Positions 1-10,645 of a DNA stretch of 64,000 nt are shown here, piece after piece (position 1 is the stretch's first letter; the number at the start of each line of letters is the position of its first letter). A program made the translations under genes and the position numbers. This stretch comes from Alentia gelatinosa (Eukaryota; Annelida; Polychaeta; Phyllodocida; Polynoidae): assembly GCA_950022655.1 (NCBI GenBank), contig OX465582.1, positions 94,874,704-94,938,703 of the forward strand. The letters run 5' to 3'. The notes beneath the pieces were generated by a model. That model was not told where the DNA came from, searched no databases, and was given only the letters and a program-made list of their open reading frames with translations.

Positions 1-796
1 GTGAAGAAGGTTGACCGGGACTATTTCAACTCTTTGCTGATATCAATCTCTATCTCCGTCACCGATCTACCCCTATCCTCCTCTGTTGACAAATTGTAGT
101 AATTTGGATGTACACGAACATATAAACTTTCTCTAAAAGTCCAAAAGTGTCTCAAACTTCGGGCTTCTAAAAATCACATTTAATTATTTTTTAATTAAAC
201 AGAAGTGCTATTCGCCTCGTATCTTAAATCTTAGAGAATCACATTTAATTTCATCTTCTTTGATCAAAATTGTGTTCTCGTACACTGTCTATCAATATTA
301 CTCCCGCATTTTTGACTAACTTGTTGTGCCGTCCTTCTTTCCTACTTCCATAAGTTTATGCTAAAATTAAGGGGAGATGGAAAATACTTTCGAGATATAC
401 TTTCGAACTAGAACAAAAACGAAATAGTTAGATGTAACCAGGCAGAATGTATTAATAAATAACAATAAATAAAGCCCCCTATTAAACTGAAAAAAGAATT
501 GTTCTCATGCCCCTCCTTTGACATTCTTCTGATTGTACTCATAAGAAGAAGGGCATCGTAGAACAACACAGCCTTTTTTTACTATCTCCTATATGATGGA
601 TTTTTATTGCACTTTTATGACGAATCATTGTGCAACTCACACAGTTAATGGATGAATGACTAGAGGAATAAGTAAATACATTGATAAACCATTTCATGAG
701 CACACGACTACTAAGCTGTAATGAAGGAGTGCAGAAATGAGATAAAGGGGTGCAAATTTAAGAAATAGGAATGTACGTTTGCATAAAGATTGAAAA
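1..796. other. AT-rich sequence with no recognised feature
   Basis: No coding signal, long repeat or structured RNA was recognised. It is mostly AT-rich unique-looking DNA. Confidence 0.5.
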
Positions 797-982
797 GGGG
801 TCATCCATAAAGTACGTACGCACTGAGGATGGTGGGGGAGGTTAAACAAATTTCGAAGGTAGGGGGAGTGTAAATCTTTTTTGGAAAATTTTGCGTATCT
901 TTGTTCTATTGTGCACAAGATCGGGAGGGGGTCGGAGTAAAAGAATTCGTAAATTCTGCGTACAAACTTTATGGATGGCCCC
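797..982. mobile_element. Short inverted-repeat element, GGGGCC family, copy 1
   Basis: The left end reads GGGGTCATCCATAAAGTACG and the right end is its near complement, ACTTTATGGATGGCCCC. AAA flanks both sides, a possible 3-bp target duplication. The interior has GGGGGAGG-rich stretches flanking an AT-rich centre. Relatives lie at 30220-30484, 28927-29062 and 39704-39857. A translated frame across it (694-990, minus) is not a gene. Confidence 0.7.
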
Positions 983-1489
983 AAATTCACTTTGATCCGA
1001 AAACATTGTCATAAAATCTAGAGGGAAAAAACAACTTATCCATAGATAGACATATACGCAGATAGAAGCGTGGATCCCGAGAAGAACCCAGACACATGGA
1101 TCTCCTTTGTTTTACCATTCCTGGTAATGGGGTGTCCCTCGTACCCCTCCTACCCACACCTGGCCCAAGTTACCCTGTCGCACCGGCTCTCATGTACCCC
1201 TCCACTTCACTCCTACACGCTATTATACCCTCACCATCCGGCCAAGTGTGGTGCAGTTCAGCAGGAGAGCGAATATTTACAAACCATCGCGGGAGGTTGA
1301 GCGTGTATCAATTGTCCAGTGCGGGCACTAGCCTTTCAGCCACCATTAATACTCGTCCTCCCCGCTAGGTGGCTTCCGTAGGCGGCGAACGCTAGCGTCC
1401 CCGTATTTACCTTGCCCCGGCGGGAGGGTTGTTTACAAGTGCGCGATCGGCTGATTTGTTTATTTGTTCGACGCCATGTTGTCACAGCG

Positions 1490-1560
1490 GGGCACCAGAG
1501 GGCGCCACGTAATACCGTGCAAGGCATCCTGGGTAGACGCACGATGCGCAGACGACATTT
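1490..1560. promoter_or_regulatory. Cluster of CTCF-like, ZNF143/STAF-like and TGTCGTCTGC words
   Basis: Within 70 bases: AGAGGGCGCCAC at 1497-1508 (fits the core of the CTCF consensus), TGCAAGGCATCCTGGGTA at 1518-1535 (its complement fits the STAF/ZNF143 consensus at 17 of 18 positions by eye), and GCAGACGACA at 1548-1557. The region is GC-richer than its surroundings. It may be an insulator or a distal promoter; no gene start is visible beside it. Confidence 0.4.
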
Positions 1561-1741
1561 GAATTTTATATTTTGGGAGTGATATTTAAATCGCACACAT
1601 GTTGTTGTGACTGGATAAAGTGTGTTTGAACATAGCTTTACCACATGGGTGGCTGGAAACTGCAGTGAATATGTCTTCTTGGCATGCTATCCATTTTAGA
1701 CATCATTTTACATGTATTCTTAATCTATACATAGACAATAA

Positions 1742-2045
1742 TCGATGGTTTTGTGGACAGGCGGCCGTAAACCACGAGAGGTTGACGCGTAGTAATACAC
1801 GAGCGCTAGCGAGTGTATTACGAGGTCAACCGCGAGTGGTTTACAGAGCCGCCTGTCCACAAAATCATCGTTTGTTGCATTTATTATCCATCCTTTCGAA
1901 TAGATTAAACCCAATAATTGTCACATTAACAGGTATATCAAAAGGAAGTATTTCCTTGCTCTATAGCAAAAGGGACTATTTTTCCCGTATACCACGGTTT
2001 TGAGGCCATATACCACAGGTTTGAATCCGTATACCACAGTTATGG
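1742..2045. mobile_element. Foldback element, GTATACCAC family, copy 1
   Basis: Positions 1742-1870 form a strong hairpin. GTGGACAGGCGGCCGTAAAC on the left pairs with GTTTACAGAGCCGCCTGTCC on the right, around a loop holding two copies of a TAATACACGAGCG-like motif. A short unique part follows, then three spaced copies of a GTATACCAC-type word (1988-2038). The same arrangement occurs reversed at 47970-48275. Non-autonomous; no coding capacity. Confidence 0.7.
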
Positions 2046-2525
2046 TATCTGACAGGTTTTATACAATAGGTAGTGGTTTACTGAGTCCCTATACATTTTC
2101 AATGGGGGCTTTGTATACGATGGATGATAATGTAGTTTAATTGAGATGATGCTTTTTTTGTGGATAACTTTACTACTCTTCCCCATTGCTTTATCTGGAC
2201 CGTCGATGTAGATGGCTATATAACCAACAATATTTTGCCATAGAAAGAGACTGCGAGTAACATATTCAGAGTGAGACATAGACAATGATTTTGCAATGGC
2301 TGAATAGTGCAAGTACAGTTCTACTGACAGAAATAATACTGATAATAATTCCATGCAATTCATCATTGGTTTGATGAATCGGTTATATTATATTCATTAC
2401 TCATCTTTCCACTTATTATTAGAAAAAAAACTCGTGTAAATGATTAGAAACTCGACGTAAGCATCATGTATTGCTTGTATAAAATAGTTTCTTAATTTCC
2501 CTTGCTCAAGGTGGGCAATAATCTC
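2046..2525. other. No recognised feature
   Basis: AT-rich sequence without a convincing ORF, repeat or RNA gene. Confidence 0.45.
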
Positions 2526-2529
2526 GCCA

Positions 2530-2808
2530 AACATCACAAAATTTCATGATTGTTTAAATGGCATGAGTTGTCTTCGCGGAATTATATCACGAAGCGGAGC
2601 TGAGTGATATCTGTAGCAGAAGACAACGAATGGCATGTAAACAATTATTTGAAATTGAGTGATGTTTAGATTTTATCCTACCCTGTCACATGTTTTTGAT
2701 TTTATATGTCACCCGTGGCATATAAATATTTTATGGCATTACCGTGGCATAGAGGCCCACCATGTTAAGTCTATGGAGATTTATATGAGGGGTAGGATAA
2801 AAGGTAAG
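2530..2808. mobile_element. Two-part foldback element, GGGGTAGGATAAA family, copy 1
   Basis: A hairpin (2530-2667) has arms around TGGCATGAGTTGTCTTC and GAAGACAACGAATGGCA, with a loop containing ATATCACGAAGCGGAGCTGA. It is followed by a second, shorter inverted unit (TTTATCCTACCC ... GGGGTAGGATAAA) with TGTTAAGTCTATGGAGA inside. A reversed copy lies at about 27005-27265 and a third, with different hairpin arms, at 14662-15000. Confidence 0.7.
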
Positions 2809-2916
2809 AACCTCCTGGCATGTTTTCTGGTGTTCTGAAGAATATATGGTGATTATCATACAGTGTCGGGGAGTATAATATACTGCATAGAATTCGAATT
2901 AAATTACTTTTTATAA

Positions 2917-3535
2917 TTCAATGTACATTATTTTTATAATACAAGTACATTGCTTTTTATAATACAATGTAAATCATTTTCATTTTTACTTTTATAACAC
3001 ATGTACATTACTTTTTATGATACTTGTAAATTACCTTTTATAATACCATATACAATACTAATAATACAATGTGCAATTACATTTATAATATAATTACGCT
3101 ACTTTTCATAATACATGTAGATTACTTTTTATAACACATGTGTACACATTACTTTTAATGATACTTATAAATTACCTTTTATAATACAATGTACATTACT
3201 AATAATAGAATGTGCATTGCATTTATAATACATGTACATTACTTTTAATAATACATGTACATTACTTTTCATAATACATGTACATTACTTTTCATAATAC
3301 ATGTACATTACTTTTCATAATACATGTACATTACTTTTCATAATACATGTACATTACATTTCATAATACATGTACATTACTTTTCATAATACATGTACAT
3401 TACTTTTCATAATACATGTACATTACTTTTCATAATACATGTACATTACTTTTTACAATACAATGTACATGTACATGACTTTTTATTAAACATGTACATT
3501 ACCTTTCACAATACAATGTACATTACTTTTTACTC
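2917..3535. repeat. 23-bp minisatellite (ACATGTACATTAC-type unit)
   Basis: The unit ATAATACATGTACATTACTT (plus TTC) is repeated in tandem. It is nearly perfect from about 3230 to 3470 and degenerate from 2917 and up to 3535. Each unit contains the palindrome ACATGT or TGTACA, so the array can form many small cruciforms. Reading frames through it are periodic artefacts. Confidence 0.9.
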
Positions 3536-3833
3536 TGCCCCTCACGTATGGCCCTCTGAGACCCCTCAGCCGCACACACAGATCAGCATCAAACCTCTCC
3601 TCACACCACCCAGCTCTATTGTGGTCCTACGGCCCTTCCCCCTCGTGACCCACTCAAGACAAGTTTTCACAGCGGGCATTTCACAATATTTGCTGTCCTG
3701 CAGTAAGAGGTCACAGGGCGTGCTGGGAAGCCACACAGTCTGACGTGCAGCGCTCAAATGCCCCCGTCTATGGGCGTACAACGTGTCTGCTCAGTATTTA
3801 GGCATCTCTGCCGACTATACTCCAGCGCTTGTA

Positions 3834-4313
3834 ATGCCCGATTCCCACTAGGAGATTTTGGGGCAAGTGCGGGGCTTCAGTTGGTGACTATATGTATGAG
3901 CACAAATTTCTAAGAATCTCCCATGTTGCTAAGTGGGAACGTAAAAATGCTAAATTGTTGGCGACTCCTGCCCCACCCCTCATGGTGGTGTATGAATCGC
4001 CAACTCAAATTGTTAGGAATTTGCCAGGTCGCCAAGTGGGATCGCAAAACGGCAAAATCGTTGTCGACTGTTGCCCTGTCCCCTGTTGTTCGGGCTTGAT
4101 TCAGCAACTGGATTCCCTCTAATAAGGGCACTAGTTTTTTGCGATTCAATTTTATACATGATTGAAGTATATCAGGCCATACTCGCTGACCACCTGCTGT
4201 GACAGACTGAGTCGCCGACTCTGCCCATTCCACCCGCGGTGCGACTGCCATTTCCTGGCGATTATGCCCGACCGTAGTCTCAGGGGCAAGAATCACCAAG
4301 TGGGAATGGGCCT
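3834..4313. mobile_element. Inverted-repeat element, CGCCGACT-rich family, copy 1
   Basis: The left end is AATGCCCGATTCCCACTAGG; the right end (CCAAGTGGGAATGGGCC) is its imperfect complement. The interior alternates CGCC-GACT and GGCGACT words in both orientations. Related sequence forms a head-to-tail pair at about 25640-26320. No coding capacity. Confidence 0.7.
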
Positions 4314-4410
4314 TAAAAGGCTTTCTCCACTGTGCGATTGGGGAGGCTTGGTATCCTGTACCTCCAGAGGTACAGGATACCAAGCGTGACGTTCCATATT
4401 GCTTGCGATC

Positions 4411-5227
4411 CAGGGGTCTGTTACATAAATTTTGAACGATACGACCATTGTACGATATGATCTATCCAACGATGTACGACCTTGTGGACGATGGTCGTCC
4501 AATTTGGTTACATAAAGCCTATCGTAGGGAAAAACATGAATCGTTCGTACAAATTATCGTATCTTTGACATACATCGTAAGGGATCATAGATCTACTATG
4601 TGGAAGCTATGCACCCCCCCTCTCCCATCCACACACACTGCTTATGACCTTTTTTTTTTTTTTTTTTTAGGTACTTTATTTATCCTGAGAAGTACATAGC
4701 CTTTTTGAGCGTATCTCTCAGCCGAGATCTTACATGAAATTTCACCTCTTTTTATAAACAAACAGAGTATGATTTGGCCCCATCAAGTGAGGTCTTCGTA
4801 TAATCAGTTTGCAGAACCAGCCAGTGTTAACGATCAGCCTACTGGTATTCAAACCACAAGTCAAATTTGAGCCATAGCTATTTCAGTATATTTTAGGTTT
4901 TTTTCGAGGATTTTTTTATATAAATGCTGTTTATCTTAACATTAATAAAGCCTAATTAATTTTAGATCTTAATAAATGAAATTAATACATGAATCTATAC
5001 CCACGACACCCTCTAGGGGTGTCGTACGTTAGGACGATTTTGGACGATATAAGACCATTTGCACGATGTAGGTCAATGTTTATGTAACAATATTTGCCAT
5101 TCTCATTTGATCGTATCGTACCAAGGTCGTACGTGTACGACCAAACCCATTTATGCAACGATATTAGCCCTAAGATCATTATACGATCTTTTAGATGATA
5201 GTTCAAAATTTATGAAACAGGCCCCTG
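4411..5227. mobile_element. Inverted-repeat DNA element, CAGGGGTCTGTT family, copy 1
   Basis: The ends are CAGGGGTCTGTTACATAAAT and its complement (ATTTATGAAACAGGCCCCTG at the right). Inner arms repeat ACGATACGACC-type words in both orientations. Removing it rejoins GCGATC to GGTAC, a junction resembling the uninterrupted GCGATCCGGGGTAC at about 5388, which supports a precise insertion. It carries a poly(A)-tailed insertion of its own. A left-part copy is at 11463-11765. Confidence 0.7.
4650..4815 (-). mobile_element. Poly(A)-tailed retro-insert nested in the preceding element
   Basis: Read on the minus strand, the segment ends GGATAAATAAAGTACCT followed by about 20 A residues: a polyadenylation hexamer plus tail. 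The related copy at 11463-11765 lacks this segment. A LINE 3' end or a SINE is likely; the family is not identified. No clear target duplication was found. Confidence 0.55.
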
Positions 5228-5649
5228 GGTACTGCATGTACCTCGGAACGCAAGGTAAAATAGATTCTGTGTGGAGACTACCCGACTTGCAACTGGAGCA
5301 CTTGCGATCCTAGGTACATAGGTACGCCCAGTCTCAGACTAGGACTGTTTTCAAGAACATGTTTGATATCTAAACACGCCTGCGATCCGGGGTACATACT
5401 GTATGAGACTGGGTGTACTGGGTACACTTAGTCTGAGACTGGGTGTACCGGTACACCCAGTCTCAGACTGGAGGGATACTTGCAGTCTCCACTGTGCGTT
5501 TCGCCGCGTGGCGATCCTGAAGGTACGTCCAGTCTGAGACTGGGTGTACCTATGTACTTTGAATCGCACAGTGGAGACAGGGCTTAAAGGTCCAGGCCTC
5601 CGAGACTGAGCATCCTGACGGCACACAGCCCGCCCTGCCTCCGACACTC

Positions 5650-6777
5650 TAGACTTGCTCAAGTCTTTGATTATAAACATTCATTAAATGATTAATCAAA
5701 ATCAGAATGAAGATAATTATAATATGTATCCTTCTCTGACTGGCCCATGAATCAGAGACTTGTCCAGTAGGAACAGAACCTCCTGTATATGTCCACCCAG
5801 TCGCTCCCTGTATCTCTACACCTCCTCCTACCCCTGCCACTCCCTCTCCTCCAGTTCTCTTGCCGCCTGTGTTGTCATAGCAATACATTTATCCTGCTCC
5901 TGTATCCTAGCGAGGGTAGCTATAGGATGCAGGGACTGGAGTCAGTATCCCAGTGAGGAGGGTAGCCATAGGATGCAGGGACTGGAGCCAGTATCCCAGC
6001 CAGGAGGGTAGCCATAGGATGCAGGGACTGGAGCCTGTATCCCAGCCAGGAGGGTAGCCATAGGATGCAGGGACTGGAGCCTGTATCCCAGCGAGGAGGG
6101 CAGCCATAGGATGCAGGGACTGGAGCCAGTATCCCAGTGAGGAGGGTAGCTATAGGATGCAGGGACTGGAGCCAGAATCCCAGTGAGGAGGGTAGCTATA
6201 GGATGCAGGGACTGGAGCCAGTATCCCAGCCAGGAGGGTAGCCATAGGATGCAGGGACTGGAGCCTGTATCCCAGTGAGGAGGGTAGCCATAGGATGCAG
6301 GGACTGGAGCCAGTATCCCAGCGAGGAGGGTAGCTATAGGATGCAGGGACTGGAGCCTGTATCCCAACGAGGAGGGTAGCAATAGGATGCAGGGACTGGA
6401 GCCAGTATCCCAGTGAGGAGGGTAGCCATAAGAAGCAGGGACTGGAGCCAGTATCCCAGTCAGGAGGGTAGCCATAGGATGCAGGGACTTGAGCCTGTAT
6501 CCCAGCGAGGAGGGTAGCCATAGGATGCAGGGACTGGAGCCAGTATCCCAGTGAGGAGGGTAGCCAGAGGATGCAGGGACTGGAGCCAGTATCCCAGTGA
6601 GGAGGGTAGCCATAGGATGCAGGGACTGGAGCCAGTATCCCAGTGAGGAGGGTAGCCATAGGATGCAGGGACTGGAGCCAGTATCCCAGTGAGGAGGGTA
6701 GCCATAGGATGCAGGGACTGGAGCCAGTATCCCAGTGAGGAGGGTAGCCATAGGATGCAGGGACTGGAGTCAGTCTA
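5650..6777 (-). mobile_element. TAGACT element with 46-bp repeat core, copy 1 (about 18 repeats)
   Basis: The element starts TAGACTTGCTCAAGTCT (a 7-bp-stem hairpin) and ends GACTGGAGTCAGTCTA (a second hairpin). Near-identical 9-base flanks (CCGACACTC at 5641-5649, CCGCCACTC at 6778-6786) indicate a target duplication. After about 280 bases of conserved end sequence, a 46-bp unit is repeated from about 5926 to 6777. Each unit contains GGATGCAGGGACTGGAGCC and CCAGTGAGGAGGGTAGCC. The unit lacks stops in several minus-strand frames, so ORFs of up to about 300 codons are artefacts. No transposase is encoded. Confidence 0.85.
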
Positions 6778-6786
6778 CCGCCACTC

Positions 6787-8230
6787 CTCCACACGCACAG
6801 GGCGCAGTGTAGCGTTTTCTGAGGACCAATCCAGGCGTGGCCGTGGTGTTGGGGGGTGGGTTGGGGGGCGAGGCGGTGTACAGGGACCATGTGTGTGGAC
6901 CTGGGGACAGAGCACGCCCACTGAGGGCCCTTATGTGTTGAGTCCTCACAAAGGGCTTCTCCGAGGGCCCAGCAGGAGGCAGGTCGGTCGCCTATATTTG
7001 CAGGCCTGTGCGGACCCTCCCACCCTGCACCCCTGAATTGGTCCCGACAGGGCCACTCCTGTGTTTCATAAATCCACACTCATACCCATACACCTCATAC
7101 CACAACACACTCGCATGGACATAGCAAATACCTGTATATTAACTCCCCAAACCCTTGAGATACGCTAGGAAAGGCGGCTTCATTTTAAACACTGCCTATC
7201 AGTATTACATGAAAATATTACCAAAACAACATTTACTAAAGTACATGTATATATATGCACACCCGCTCTCTGCCCTGCCTTTCTTAGAAAGGTCCTTGTC
7301 TTTTCACTGCCCCGAAATCAAATTTTCTCACGCAAACCAATTGCCTCCATGCCAATCCCCTCATTATCCCTACGCTTTCATTTTTCATGAACATGCACCA
7401 ATGGTCAATATTAAACCCAAACCATAACATTCTGATACCCTTGAGTGCTGATTCCACCAACACATAGATTTGCCCTGTTGTATCTTGGTATACTTTATTA
7501 TATCTTACAGTGTCACCATATGTCTTACATCCTTTGCCGTGATATGTCTCGCACTATGATATGTCATGGTTTTTTTCGCGATGCCCTGTGTATTTTTTTG
7601 TGCCCCACAACCGCAACACCTCGTGATCTATTGCTGCTATATCACGGCTTACCGTAATCTATCACTGCAAAACCATGGCAAAGGTGTTTATCCAAACCGA
7701 CGGGTCACGGCAAAAATGCACATGATTACTCAAAATCTAGCAAGACTGGGCAAGACAACCAAATCATGACATAGCTTGATATATCTTGTGTGCTGGTGGA
7801 ACAGCCCCTTTAGTCGGGTGACTCCAAAGGACTCAAGTGTGCCTGGATGAAGAAGTACATGCAAGTATAGGTTCAATATCAAAATACCCTTTTTGTATAT
7901 TCAACATGTATTCAACATGTATTTAGCTTTAGAAATAGGGAATGGTCGCATTATCCGTGACATGATCAAATAAGTAGGAAATACAGCAGACAGGTAGCAT
8001 TAGAATGGGCTGCGGAATCTTCAACACCAGGCTACGACCCTAGTCCATTGATAACTCTGCTATTCCTTGATAACAGAGCAATATAATCTGCGTCACTAAA
8101 CCCCCGAATTATTCCCACCCTGAAACCGGATTCCCTTGTAATTTCCTGGTGTCAAATGGTCTATACAACCTGACACTTTGATACCCATTTTCTGTGCAAA
8201 ATGGATGCGTATTCAGTTTTTACACCAGCC
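6787..8230. other. No recognised gene
   Basis: There is a GC-richer patch at 6800-7040, then AT-rich sequence with repeated ATATGTC/ATATCAC-type words around 7490-7780. No coding or RNA feature can be supported. Confidence 0.4.
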
Positions 8231-8239
8231 GGTGTGTAC

Positions 8240-8756
8240 TAAAGAAGAAACCAACAAGTTTTGGTCAAAGTCGTCGTTCTCCACGAGTTTGATGCGGAGT
8301 GATATGAACGAGGCAACAGCCGAGGGAATATCATGTAGCGTCTAAACGAGTTGCAGAATGACTTCTTTGACCAAAACGAGTTGCTTTCTGTATTTATCTC
8401 ACCCCTCTATACACTAAAAAAGATGGAAAACACACAGGATATAGACCATGGAGAACGGACTGCAATACTTGTAGGAACATGGAGAACAAGTTCCCAATTT
8501 TAAGCCTATGGACATTTATTCCAGGGGTTAGATAAAGCATAATATTATACATTTATCTCACCCCTGGAATACATGTCCATAGGCTTAACATTGGGAAATC
8601 GTTCTCCATACCCCTACAAGTATTGCAGTCCGTTCTCCATGGTCTATATCCTTTGTGTTGTCCATTGTTTTAGTGTATACAGGGGTGAGATAAATACAGA
8701 AAGCCACTCGTTTTAGTCAAAGAAGTCGTTTTGTCCAAAACTTGGTTTCTTCTTTA
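8240..8756. mobile_element. Large foldback: two CTTAACATT-type elements in inverted orientation
   Basis: The left half begins TAAAGAAGAAACCAACAAG and the right half ends with the complement. The arms match along most of their length, including CATGGAGAACGGACTGCAAT and ATTGCAGTCCGTTCTCCATG. The left copy keeps the second hairpin loop (about 8297-8333); the right copy has lost it. The complement extends a few bases outside (GTACT / AGTAC). Confidence 0.75.
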
Positions 8757-8759
8757 AGT

Positions 8760-9590
8760 ACACATATTCTCTGAACATTTCATGAACAATAACATTTTAT
8801 TATGGATCTCAATGAATTGATGGTGCAGCAATGAACATTCCCCACAAAGCCGGTTTGTGTTGATGGGCAGACTCCGATATCACCCCGTCGCTGCCCTGGT
8901 GGGCGGGGTACCCCCGGTGGGGCTTCGATTGGGCCCTTTTAGTGCCCTTTTAGTGCCCTTTTTGTGTGAGAGGTGACATTATTTCGGGGACACTCAGAGA
9001 GCCGAGCGCTGTCTCAATCCATCAGAGTGGAGACAGAACCACAATGAACTTCATCCATCTCATCCGACTCGCCAGTCTCAACAGTGGTGGATCTCGGAGA
9101 GAGGTAGGTCGGGCTGAAATTACAAAACGAAACCCGATAGCACGAGTATTCCCTTCTCAATTTGTTACACGGCGACTCGTGATTGGCTTCTCTATGTGAG
9201 TTTCCTGATATGAAAGAGAGACGATTTACGTGGGAATGTGATTTAATTCAGCATTTATGTTTATGTTCAGATTGATTGCGGTTGTAAATAAGTTCGAGCC
9301 TATAATATATTGTGTATATACCTATAACAATAATGTCGGCTTTCACAGCGTCTGATGCGTATATTCCTAAGTGTCAATTACTACCACAAAGAAAGTTATT
9401 TCATTTTTTCTTCAGAATCAACTACGAGAATATTGCAGTAGCATTTGTCATTTTCTGTACCAAGACATGTATTTAAAAGTTATTTTCTGTACTAAAACAT
9501 ACGCTGGGCCAACCTTGAATAAAATTTTCTAATTCATAGAATAGATAAAAAAGGTAGTAGGCCTATTTTGAATTCAGGGTCTTCAACTAT
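8760..9590. other. No recognised gene
   Basis: Short ORFs here (for example 8966-9199) show no recognisable protein features. CCCTTTTAGTG is repeated near 8935-8958. Confidence 0.4.
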
Positions 9591-9592
9591 TG

Positions 9593-9594
<2 letters not shown>

Positions 9595-9628
<34 letters not shown>
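9595..9628. repeat. (TA)n microsatellite
   Basis: About 16 uninterrupted TA units, 180 bases upstream of the zinc-ribbon ORF. Confidence 0.95.
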
Positions 9629-9630
<2 letters not shown>

Positions 9631-9811
9631 GGAAATATACCCCAAAGTATATTTATATATAAAGGGCACCAGTCGCCACCTACCGTCTTATTATCCAATT
9701 AGATCACACCGCCTGCGCGCGGGGCATGTGACTAGGCACACAGACCAGTGCCACATCGGATTTTTTCTGATACAGACGTGTGTTACACAATCAAAGTTTT
9801 CCTGCCTCAAA

Positions 9812-10447
9812 ATGGTGACTTGTGAAAATTGTGGAAAAACTTATGACGGAAGAAAACGGCCCAAAGGCTGTCCTTTCTGCTCACCAAGTTTTTCTCCGGA
9901 ATTGGACCGTTTAAACAAGAGTCTAAACGAATTAGCTCAGGAAACGGAGTTCGACACACGTGTAGCAGGCACTAGAAAAGAACCACTTACCACAGGTTCT
10001 CGACGACATGATAACGAATCGGAATCCTTCTCACAACTACAAAATGATAATTTGCGATGCAAATCTGAGATTTTGGGACTTCGTTCCGAAGTATCAGCTC
10101 TAACTTCGATGGTAGCAGAACTCAAATTACTATTCATCAACTCCAAACAAGATGGCGGAGGTAAGACCGTGGAAGGCGCCGGCGCAAAAATGGTCAACGA
10201 AGCAGACGATCGTCCGATGAAAATATCACCGAGTGATTCTACCTACATTCAACGACAGGTCGAGACGGATCTACGTGGTTTTTCTAACTCCGGATCAACT
10301 TTTGCAACGAAATCATCAGAATTCCGGGGTTTTTCTGATGAAATCCCAAGTTCCAAGATGGCGTCTATAGGCAAGACAGCTAATCCTTCACAGTGCGCTG
10401 ATAATCCAGTACGCCCCACCACCATTCAACAACCGATCCTCCCAGTC

Positions 10448-10495
<48 letters not shown>

Positions 10496-10516
10496 TATAC
10501 ATATATAAATACATAA
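9812..10516 (+). CDS. Zinc-ribbon/coiled-coil ORF running into a TA microsatellite (probably transposon-derived)
   Basis: I do not recognise the family. The start at 9812 (AAAATGG, a good Kozak context) gives 234 residues. Residues 4-23 form CxxC-x12-CxxC (CENC...CPFC), a zinc-ribbon or zinc-knuckle-like motif. Residues 31-46 and about 75-108 are heptad-rich and likely coiled coil. The rest is Ser/Thr-rich with a repeated RGFS motif. The last 28 or so residues are only translated (TA)n and Ile/Tyr repeats, so the true C-terminus is lost or lies across an unseen intron. TA microsatellites flank it at 9595-9628 and from 10449. An N-terminal zinc motif plus coiled coil resembles nucleic-acid-binding first ORFs or Gag-like proteins of retroelements. 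A host gene's first exon is the alternative. An in-frame ATG at 9728 would add 28 residues. Confidence 0.5.
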
Positions 10517-10542
10517 ATATATATATACATATATATATACAC

Positions 10543-10583
<41 letters not shown>

Positions 10584-10645
10584 CCTCTCTCTCTCTAGAT
10601 ATATAAGCTTATATCTATATATATGCATATATAATATATATACGC
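10449..10645. repeat. Interrupted (TA)n microsatellite with CT/GA core
   Basis: Long TA runs with TACATA variants surround a short CTCTCTCTCT segment at about 10583-10597. It ends the reading frame of the upstream ORF. Confidence 0.95.

Larger units (their letters stand above)
4313..5591. mobile_element. Outer element hosting nested insertions
   Basis: TTTCTCCACTGTGCGATT at 4322-4339 is matched by its complement AATCGCACAGTGGAGA at 5562-5577, defining terminal inverted repeats. Inside are a perfect palindrome of GGTATCCTGTACCTCC with its complement (about 4350-4381), GCGATCC repeats, and a cluster of CAGTCTGAGACTGGGTGTAC units in both orientations (5320-5555). A second element (4411-5227) interrupts it. 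Confidence 0.6.

Noticed and set aside
694..990. 98-codon minus-strand ORF
   Set aside because: It lies across an inverted-repeat element whose relatives give similar peptides (for example at 30218-30433), so it is repeat translation.
5926..6777. Possible CRISPR array
   Set aside because: The 46-bp units are directly adjacent with no variable spacers, in a eukaryotic mobile element.
5942..7079. Minus-strand ORFs of 269 and 309 codons with YGYPPHWDTG-type repeats
   Set aside because: They are translations of the 46-bp tandem repeat. The unit lacks stops in several frames and the period is not a multiple of three, so the frames cycle. The same occurs at 38090-38612.
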